6,697 nt of DNA from Bacteroidales bacterium UBA932 (lineage in GTDB: Bacteria; Bacteroidota; Bacteroidia; Bacteroidales; UBA932), in assembly GCA_002293585.1 (NCBI GenBank), contig DBDM01000096.1:4633-11329 (forward strand), written 5' to 3'. Below the pieces are notes generated by a model that saw only the letters and a program-made list of their open reading frames with translations, was not told the DNA's origin and ran no database searches. Position numbers and translations under genes: made by a program. Numbering within the stretch: position 1 is the first letter of the stretch; every line of letters starts with the position of its first letter. This document shows, in pieces, positions 1-4,641 of the stretch.

Positions 1-171
1 TATTATTTCATGATGGGCGATAACCGGCACAATTCATTGGATTCCCGCTATTGGGGCTTTGTTCCGGAAGACCATATTGTAGGCGCGCCGGCGCTCATCT
101 GGATGTCGACCGACAAGTACAAGCCTTTTCCGAAAAATATACGTTGGAACCGGTTATTTAAATTTTTGTAA
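1..171 (+). CDS. lepB: Signal peptidase I, C-terminal fragment (5' end outside window)
   Basis: The frame is open from base 1 and ends at TAA 169-171, giving 56 residues. Residues 6-19 carry the C-terminal conserved box of type I signal peptidases, in the pattern GDNRxxSxDSRxWG (G6, D7, N8, R9, S12, D14, S15, R16, G19). It is followed by the usual VPxxxIVGxxxxIW stretch and a basic tail. The enzyme is a membrane-anchored serine protease with a Ser/Lys dyad that removes signal peptides from secreted proteins on the outer face of the inner membrane. The catalytic Ser and Lys lie upstream, outside the window, so activity cannot be judged here. The tail fits the family's normal end and the gene looks intact at this side. 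The last 14 bp overlap the end of the convergent ygiQ gene, leaving no room for a separate terminator between them. Confidence 0.93.
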   Translation, partial: YYFMMGDNRHNSLDSRYWGFVPEDHIVGAPALIWMSTDKYKPFPKNIRWNRLFKFL

Positions 172-2113
172 AAAACCAGTCCTTTTGGCGTAATTTTTCC
201 TCTTTTCCGCGGGCTACATATATTTTTTCTCCTGTTTCGGGATGAATACCCGTGTAAAACATAGCCGACGAAAGGGTCATGGGAGTAGGGGTGAAGTCCT
301 GCACCTGCTCCGGCTGCATGTGCAAATGCCGCAGTTTTTTTGATAATTGCTGCATGTCACTTTCTTTACAGTCCGGGTGTGAGGAAATGAAGTAGGGAAT
401 AAGTTGCAGTCGTGTTCCCAATTTCCGGTTTATTTGGTCGAAAACGATTTTCAGTCGTTCAAAAAGCGTGAATGAAGGTTTCCGCATGGTTTTTAAAACA
501 TGCTCTTCCGTATGTTCCGGCGCCACTTTCAGGCGTCCCGACACATGCTGTTCCATTAGGCAGGAAAAATAATCTTCCGCCGTTTTGTTGAAGAATCCTT
601 TTTCATTCAATAGTAGATCATAGCGGACACCGCTTCCCACAAAGGCTTTCTTGATGGCCGGATGTTGTTCCCCCTGCCGGTATAAAGCTAAGAGGCGACT
701 GTGGTCGGTATTCAGGTTCTTGCAAATGGACGGATGAATGCAGGACGTGCGACGGCACTTGGCGCACAGCTCCCCGTCCTTTCCTTTCATGCCGTACATG
801 TTGGCCGAAGGGCCTCCCAAATCGCTCAAATACCCTTTGAAATCCGGCAACGCAGTGATATGGTCAATTTCACGCAGGATAGACGTTTCGGAGCGCGATA
901 TGATATCTTTTCCCTGATGGGCGGCAATGGTGCAAAAACTGCATCCGCCGAAGCAGCCGCGGTGGATGTTCACCGAATGTTTAATCATCTCGTAGGCCGG
1001 AATGTGCTTGTCCTTGTAACGCGGGTGCGGCAGTCGGGTGTAGGGCAGGTCGAATGAAGCGTCTATTTCCGTCTCGGTCATGGGAGGGTAGGGCGGGAAG
1101 ATAGTGATGAGTTTGCTTCCTCGGCCTGTGGCCTCCTCGCAATGACGGTGATGAGTGACGGGTGACGGGTTGGGGATGCGGCTTGCCCCGTTTCTATAAG
1201 ATGCGTTACGGCCGCCCGTTCCGTCATTCACCGGTTCAATGATTATGCGGGCTGCGGAGGAATTGGCCTCGCGTTCAATGAGGCGAAAGTGCTCGGCGAA
1301 GACCTTTTTATCTGTCTTACAGGCCTCAAAGGATGGCAGTGTTAGTGATGAGTTTGCTTCCTCGGCCTGTGGCCTCCTCGCAATGACGGTGATGAGTGAT
1401 GAGTGGCGGGTCGCGGTTGACAGGTTGGGGACGTGGCTTGCCCCGTCCTCACAATGATGTTTGCGTTCATCTGCGAGTTCTGCGGGAGACACTATCATCG
1501 CGGTTTGCGGGATGCCCTGCAGCGCCTGGTGGTTTGAAAGCCGCCTCGCAATTTCGCGTATGGGTTTTTCTCCCATGCCATACACCAAAATATCTGCGCC
1601 GCTTTCCACAAGTATAGAGGGTTTGAGGCTGTCGCTCCAATAATCGTAATGTGTAAGCCGTCGCAACGAGGCTTCAATGCCGCCCAGCACTACCGGCGTT
1701 TCAGGAAATAATTGTTTAAGAATTTTACTGTAAGTAACTACTGCGTAGTCGGGACGGTAACCTGCTTTTCCGTCCGGTGTGTAGGCGTCGTTACTGCGCA
1801 GGCGTTTATTGGCGGTGTAGTGGTTCACCATGCTGTCCATGCTGCCCGACGTGACGCCGAAGAAAAGGCGGGGTGTTCCCAATTTTGAAAAATCACGCAG
1901 ATCGTCGCGCCAGTTGGGCTGCGGCACAATAGCCACTTTTAAGCCTTCGGCTTCCAGCACACGGCCAATCACCGCTGCACCGAAAGCAGGATGGTCGATG
2001 TAGGCGTCGCCCGTAAATAAGATAACATCCAATTGTTCCCAGCCTCTTGCCGTTACTTCCTTTTTGGATGTAGGCAGAAACGCAGCAGGATTATTTGGAT
2101 AAGAATGTTTCAA
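158..2113 (-). CDS. ygiQ: YgiQ-family radical SAM protein with two in-frame repeat insertions
   Basis: The 651-residue product belongs to the YgiQ family of radical SAM proteins, whose reaction is not established. The N-terminal domain (about residues 12-190) shows family signatures such as the GDAYIDHP segment and GGIEASLRR. The radical SAM core begins near 380, with the CX3CX2C iron-sulfur motif at C387, C391 and C394. A second Cys group (C450, C453, C458, C464) follows and may bind another cluster or a metal; that is inference. The C-terminal QDFTPTPMT and TGIHPETGE region resembles the DUF3362 part of the family. The start is TTG at 2113: an in-frame TAA lies four codons upstream, the next Met is M92, and conserved sequence already begins near residue 12. 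The start overlaps the preceding dehydrogenase by 23 bp, so coupled translation is likely. The linker between domains is swollen by two repeat-derived segments, about residues 219-257 and 308-337. The flanking native segment ([18 protein letters not shown], about 259-276) is conserved, so the gene is probably still functional. Confidence 0.93.
   Translation of the reverse strand: MKHSYPNNPAAFLPTSKKEVTARGWEQLDVILFTGDAYIDHPAFGAAVIGRVLEAEGLKVAIVPQPNWRDDLRDFSKLGTPRLFFGVTSGSMDSMVNHYTANKRLRSNDAYTPDGKAGYRPDYAVVTYSKILKQLFPETPVVLGGIEASLRRLTHYDYWSDSLKPSILVESGADILVYGMGEKPIREIARRLSNHQALQGIPQTAMIVSPAELADERKHHCEDGASHVPNLSTATRHSSLITVIARRPQAEEANSSLTLPSFEACKTDKKVFAEHFRLIEREANSSAARIIIEPVNDGTGGRNASYRNGASRIPNPSPVTHHRHCEEATGRGSKLITIFPPYPPMTETEIDASFDLPYTRLPHPRYKDKHIPAYEMIKHSVNIHRGCFGGCSFCTIAAHQGKDIISRSETSILREIDHITALPDFKGYLSDLGGPSANMYGMKGKDGELCAKCRRTSCIHPSICKNLNTDHSRLLALYRQGEQHPAIKKAFVGSGVRYDLLLNEKGFFNKTAEDYFSCLMEQHVSGRLKVAPEHTEEHVLKTMRKPSFTLFERLKIVFDQINRKLGTRLQLIPYFISSHPDCKESDMQQLSKKLRHLHMQPEQVQDFTPTPMTLSSAMFYTGIHPETGEKIYVARGKEEKLRQKDWFFTKI
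1102..1191 (-). repeat. Gene-internal repeat element, copy B (3 heptamers, 90 bp)
   Basis: This is the shorter of two copies of a repeat inside ygiQ. Read in the ygiQ direction it has a 22-bp module (1170-1191), three heptamers (1149-1169: CCCGTCA, CCCGTCA, CTCATCA) and a 47-bp core (1102-1148) identical to the core of copy A. Including the part of the heptamer array next to the core, the uninterrupted match to copy A is 57 bp (1102-1158 against 1343-1399). The core contains the small inverted repeat GGCC-TGT-GGCC at 1123-1133. The 90 bp equal 30 codons and encode about residues 308-337 of the protein ([15 protein letters not shown] in the core). The preceding codons (about 298-307, [10 protein letters not shown]) also look foreign to the family, so the insertion may extend to about 1222; that boundary is uncertain. 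Confidence 0.88.
1343..1459 (-). repeat. Gene-internal repeat element, copy A (5 heptamers, about 117 bp)
   Basis: This is the longer copy of the ygiQ repeat. In the ygiQ direction it starts with a core-like 15-mer (1445-1459, 12/15 match to the start of the core). A 22-bp module follows (1425-1446, 20/22 identical to copy B; it shares two bases with the 15-mer). Then come five heptamers (1390-1424: CCTGTCA, ACCGCGA, CCCGCCA, CTCATCA, CTCATCA) and the 47-bp core (1343-1389). It encodes about residues 219-257, with the core read as [13 protein letters not shown], a different frame from copy B. From 1343 to 1459 is 117 bp, or 39 codons, which explains why the ygiQ frame survives. No transposase, terminal repeats or target duplication is visible, so it is not a complete mobile element. 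Confidence 0.87.
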
Positions 2114-3026
2114 TATTTTTAGCGGTTAATTCCACCACACGTTGGCGGGCTTCCATGCTTCCCCAGGCGATATGCGGGGTGAGCTGCATTTTTTGTTTGT
2201 TTTTTATTGAAAGATAAGGATGGTCGGCGGGGATAGGTTCCTGTTCGAATACATCTACGGCAGCGCCTGCTATCAGGTTTTCGTCGAGCGCTTTGGTCAG
2301 CGCTTTTTCATTGATGATCCCGCCACGCCCCATATTAGCTATAATAGCAGTGGGTTTCATTATTTTCAATTGGTCGTAGCCGATCAACCCTTTGGTGTTG
2401 CCGTTCAGCGGTGCGTGTATGGACACAATATCGCAGGTGCGCAGCAATTCTTCAAGGCCCAGGCGGGGATAGCCGCTATTGCTGTTATTGCCCGAAGTAG
2501 AGTAATAAAACACTTTGGCGCCGAAAGCCGTAGCTACTTCCGCTACACGTTTTCCTATGGTTCCCAACCCGATGATGCCGAAATTTTTTCCGGCTATTTC
2601 CCAAAATGTTTGTCCGTAGTGGGTGAACACCGGACTGGTAGAGTAGGCGCCGCTTTTTACATAGTGATCAAAATAGGCGGTGCTGTTCAACAGGCTGAGA
2701 ATAGCGGCAAAGGTAATTTGCACCACGCTTTCGGTAGAATATCCGGCTACATTTTTCACCGTAATTCCTTTTTTAGCGGCATATTCCAGATCTATATTAT
2801 TGGTACCGGTGGCCGTCACGCAAATCAATTTCAGGTTAGGCGCATTGTCCATTTCCGTCTGTCCGATCAGTACTTTATTCGTAATCAAAACATCGGCTTT
2901 TTTGAGCCGGCCGGAAATTTCATTGGGGAAGGTAGTGCCGTATACTTTTAATTGTCCCAGTGGTTCCAAGGGAGCTAAAGAAATATCTTTTCCAATAGTA
3001 TCTGCATCCAAAAAGATGATGTGCAT
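2091..3026 (-). CDS. D-2-hydroxyacid dehydrogenase (hydroxypyruvate/glycerate type)
   Basis: The 311-residue protein has the full layout of the D-isomer 2-hydroxyacid dehydrogenase family, cytosolic enzymes that reversibly reduce 2-keto acids with NAD(P)H. The substrate-binding half is split between about residues 1-98 and the C-terminus. The Rossmann domain (about 99-283) has GxGxxG at G153-G158. The predicted catalytic residues are present: R234 in NMGRGG, E263 in DVFEQEP and H285 in TPHIAW. The residue that is usually an acidic NAD-binding Asp at the end of beta 2 is here S176 (in VFYYSTSG), which points to NADP(H) use or relaxed cofactor choice; that is inference. The substrate cannot be fixed from sequence; glycerate dehydrogenase/hydroxypyruvate reductase is the best guess. 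The ATG at 3026 lies 31 nt after the tRNA-Leu 3' end, with no promoter of its own seen. Its 3' end overlaps the start of ygiQ, so the two genes probably form one operon. Confidence 0.92.
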   Translation of the reverse strand: MHIIFLDADTIGKDISLAPLEPLGQLKVYGTTFPNEISGRLKKADVLITNKVLIGQTEMDNAPNLKLICVTATGTNNIDLEYAAKKGITVKNVAGYSTESVVQITFAAILSLLNSTAYFDHYVKSGAYSTSPVFTHYGQTFWEIAGKNFGIIGLGTIGKRVAEVATAFGAKVFYYSTSGNNSNSGYPRLGLEELLRTCDIVSIHAPLNGNTKGLIGYDQLKIMKPTAIIANMGRGGIINEKALTKALDENLIAGAAVDVFEQEPIPADHPYLSIKNKQKMQLTPHIAWGSMEARQRVVELTAKNIETFLSK

Positions 3027-3057
3027 AACTTAAAAATTATGGAAGATCAATGTTTTG

Positions 3058-3141
3058 TGCCCAGGACAAGAGTCGAACTTGCACACCGTAACCGGCGCTA
3101 CCCCCTCAAAGTAGTGTGTCTACCAATTTCACCACCTGGGC
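3058..3141 (-). tRNA. tRNA-Leu (anticodon GAG)
   Basis: The reverse strand folds into a class II tRNA of 84 nt. The acceptor stem GCCCAGG (3135-3141) pairs with CCTGGGC (3059-3065), with discriminator A at 3058. The anticodon stem CTACT/GGTAG encloses the loop TTGAGGG, giving anticodon GAG, which reads CUC and CUU leucine codons. A 15-nt variable arm (CGCCG-GTTA-CGGTG plus one base) is typical of Leu, and the T arm is GCAAG-TTCGACT-CTTGT. The 3' CCA is not encoded (the next bases are CAA), so it must be added by the nucleotidyltransferase. A strong promoter sits just upstream. Confidence 0.96.
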
Positions 3142-3158
3142 TGTTAAATTTTGGAATG

Positions 3159-3189
3159 CAAAGTTAAACATTTTTTAGAAAAGTACAAA
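3159..3189 (-). promoter_or_regulatory. Bacteroidetes-type promoter for tRNA-Leu (and probably downstream genes)
   Basis: On the reverse strand, TTTG (3186-3189) is followed after exactly 19 nt by TAACTTTG (3159-3166). This matches the Bacteroidetes consensus of a -33 TTTG and a -7 TAnnTTTG spaced by 19-21 nt. Transcription should begin around 3150-3155, roughly 10 nt before the mature tRNA 5' end. No other such promoter is visible between the tRNA and the dehydrogenase, so this one may also serve the dehydrogenase and ygiQ. Confidence 0.8.
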
Positions 3190-3227
3190 TTAATATCCGA
3201 AACAGATGAAATATTCGAATAAATAAT

Positions 3228-3235
3228 TAAATTTG
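3228..3235 (+). promoter_or_regulatory. Probable -7 element of the folC promoter
   Basis: TAAATTTG at 3228-3235 fits the Bacteroidetes -7 consensus TAnnTTTG. The -33 element is weak: with a 19-nt spacer the four bases are GATG, matching only TG of TTTG. The implied start of transcription near 3240-3244 leaves a leader of only a few bases before the ATG at 3248. Confidence 0.5.
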
Positions 3236-3247
3236 CGAAGTGATTTA

Positions 3248-4570
3248 ATGGCAGCGTCAATACTTACATATTCAGAAGCAACTACATTCTTGTTCAGTAG
3301 TTTACCAATGTATCAACAGGTTGGGAAAATAGCTTATAAACCCAATTTGGATACGGCGTTGGCTTTTGATGAATATTTCGAAACGCCTCACCGACAGTTT
3401 AAGACCATCCATGTAGCCGGTACCAACGGTAAAGGGTCGGTATCGCACATGCTGGCTTCGGTATTGCAGAGCGCCGGCTATAAAGTGGGCCTTTTTACCT
3501 CGCCCCACCTGAAAGATTTCAGGGAACGTATAAAAATCAATGGGGAAATGATCACGGAGAAGGAAGTGGTTGATTTTGTGGTTAAACACAAGGAAAAAAT
3601 AGAAGAATTAAAACCCTCTTTTTTTGAAATGACTTCGGCCATGGCTTTTGATTACTTTGCCCGCAAGCAGGTATCCATTGCCATAATTGAAACGGGAATG
3701 GGAGGGCGGCTCGATTCGACGAATGTGATCACACCTTTAGTAAGTGTAATTACCAATATCGGATTCGACCATACGGAACACTTGGGTGATACCTTGCCGC
3801 TAATTGCCGCTGAAAAAGCCGGTATCATCAAACCGGGCGTGCCGGTGGTGATCGGTGACCGCAACGGCGAAACCGCACCGGTGTTTGAGCAGGCGGCAGC
3901 CGACCGGCAATCGCCAATTTATTATACAGGGCAGCACTTTCGCATATTGGAGTCCCGTTCGGACGAGCTGCAACATTTCACTGTGTCATTCTCAGGCGGT
4001 CTTTTTCCTTACACGGTAAGTACAGACCTTATGGGCGTTTACCAGCAGGAAAATTTACCTGTGGTACTCACTGCATTGGAATTATTACGCGGGATGCCGA
4101 ACACCGGCAATACCGGACATTTAAAGATTCCGGACGAGGCAATACGAAAAGGCTTATCTAACGTGGTAGCCAAAACAGGCTTGCGCGGGCGTTGGGAAAT
4201 TATTTCTAAAAAACCTTTAACTATTTGCGATACGGGACATAACGTGCATGGTTTTACCCAAAGTATGCGGCAATTGCAATCCATACCCTGCCGCCGCTTG
4301 CATTTTGTGTTTGGCGTGGTGAACGACAAGGATGTGAACAGCCTCTTGCCTTTAATGCCTCCCGACGCCTATTATTATTTTACGAAGGCCGACCTGCCGC
4401 GCGCCATGGCCGCTCAAGAGCTGGCTAAACGTTGTATGGACTACGGTTTGCGCGGACAAATTGTGCAGACCGTGCCTAATGCGTTGAAAATAGCCCGCAG
4501 CAACGCTTTTCCGGATGATATAATTTTTGTGGGCGGCAGCACCTTTGTGGTCGCAGAGGCCCTGCCATGA
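3248..4570 (+). CDS. folC: Bifunctional folylpolyglutamate synthase / dihydrofolate synthase
   Basis: The 440-residue protein is a Mur-ligase-fold enzyme that adds glutamate to dihydropteroate and to folates in the cytosol, using ATP. The P-loop GTNGKGSV is at residues 58-65, followed by the FTSPHL segment. ETGMGGRLDSTN is at about 148-159, and the FDHTEHLG...AEKAGI block contains K190, equivalent to the carbamylated lysine of the family. The C-terminal domain carries DTGHNVHG from about 328, where many bacteria have DGAHN. Length is normal. I chose the ATG at 3248 because it gives the usual short lead into LPMYQQVGK; a longer reading from TTG at 3233 would put the start codon inside the -7 promoter element. 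The gene is divergent from the tRNA operon and followed after 71 bp by the peptidase gene. Whether it acts in one or both reactions cannot be told from sequence alone. Confidence 0.94.
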   Translation: MAASILTYSEATTFLFSSLPMYQQVGKIAYKPNLDTALAFDEYFETPHRQFKTIHVAGTNGKGSVSHMLASVLQSAGYKVGLFTSPHLKDFRERIKINGEMITEKEVVDFVVKHKEKIEELKPSFFEMTSAMAFDYFARKQVSIAIIETGMGGRLDSTNVITPLVSVITNIGFDHTEHLGDTLPLIAAEKAGIIKPGVPVVIGDRNGETAPVFEQAAADRQSPIYYTGQHFRILESRSDELQHFTVSFSGGLFPYTVSTDLMGVYQQENLPVVLTALELLRGMPNTGNTGHLKIPDEAIRKGLSNVVAKTGLRGRWEIISKKPLTICDTGHNVHGFTQSMRQLQSIPCRRLHFVFGVVNDKDVNSLLPLMPPDAYYYFTKADLPRAMAAQELAKRCMDYGLRGQIVQTVPNALKIARSNAFPDDIIFVGGSTFVVAEALP

Positions 4571-4573
4571 ATT

Positions 4574-4597
4574 GAGACTAAGAGATTAAGAGACAAA
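4574..4597. repeat. Three tandem octamers (GAGAYTAA type)
   Basis: Just after the folC stop, the bases read GAGACTAA, GAGATTAA, GAGACAAA: three head-to-tail octamers with one or two differences. They fill the first part of the spacer before the peptidase gene. No function can be assigned. Confidence 0.7.
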
Positions 4598-4599
4598 AA

Positions 4600-4641
4600 A
4601 CTCTCAACTTTTCACTCGTAACTTATAAACTGTAAACTATA
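4600..4641. repeat. Six degenerate tandem heptamers ending at the peptidase start codon
   Basis: The 42 bp can be divided without remainder into ACTCTCA, ACTTTTC, ACTCGTA, ACTTATA, AACTGTA and AACTATA, with the last one touching the ATG at 4642. Period and composition (ACT followed by pyrimidine/T/A) resemble the ACTCATC heptamers inside the ygiQ repeats. The array also forms the whole leader of the next gene; no canonical TAnnTTTG is present (the closest is TAACTTAT, 6/8), so the peptidase may be co-transcribed with folC. Confidence 0.6.

Noticed and set aside
1239..1457. Small forward ORF with an [12 protein letters not shown] segment
   Set aside because: It is the antisense reading of ygiQ and of repeat copy A; such translations are a known artefact of dispersed repeats.
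1102..1459. CRISPR array
   Set aside because: Only two full repeat copies exist, they differ in length, and the sequence between them encodes conserved YgiQ protein rather than a spacer.
1102..1459. Insertion sequence or transposon
   Set aside because: No transposase, no terminal inverted repeats and no target duplication could be seen; the copies are only about 90-117 bp.
2220..2951. 243-codon forward open frame
   Set aside because: It lies entirely antisense to the dehydrogenase, which has all family motifs; the forward translation resembles nothing I recognise.
3058..3141. tRNA-Leu as an integration site of a genomic island
   Set aside because: No integrase gene and no repeated copy of the tRNA 3' end occur in the window; both neighbours are ordinary chromosomal genes.
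4572..4607. Terminator formed by TTGAGA and TCTCAA after folC
   Set aside because: The stem has only six pairs with a 24-nt loop and no run of T follows, so it is not a convincing intrinsic terminator.
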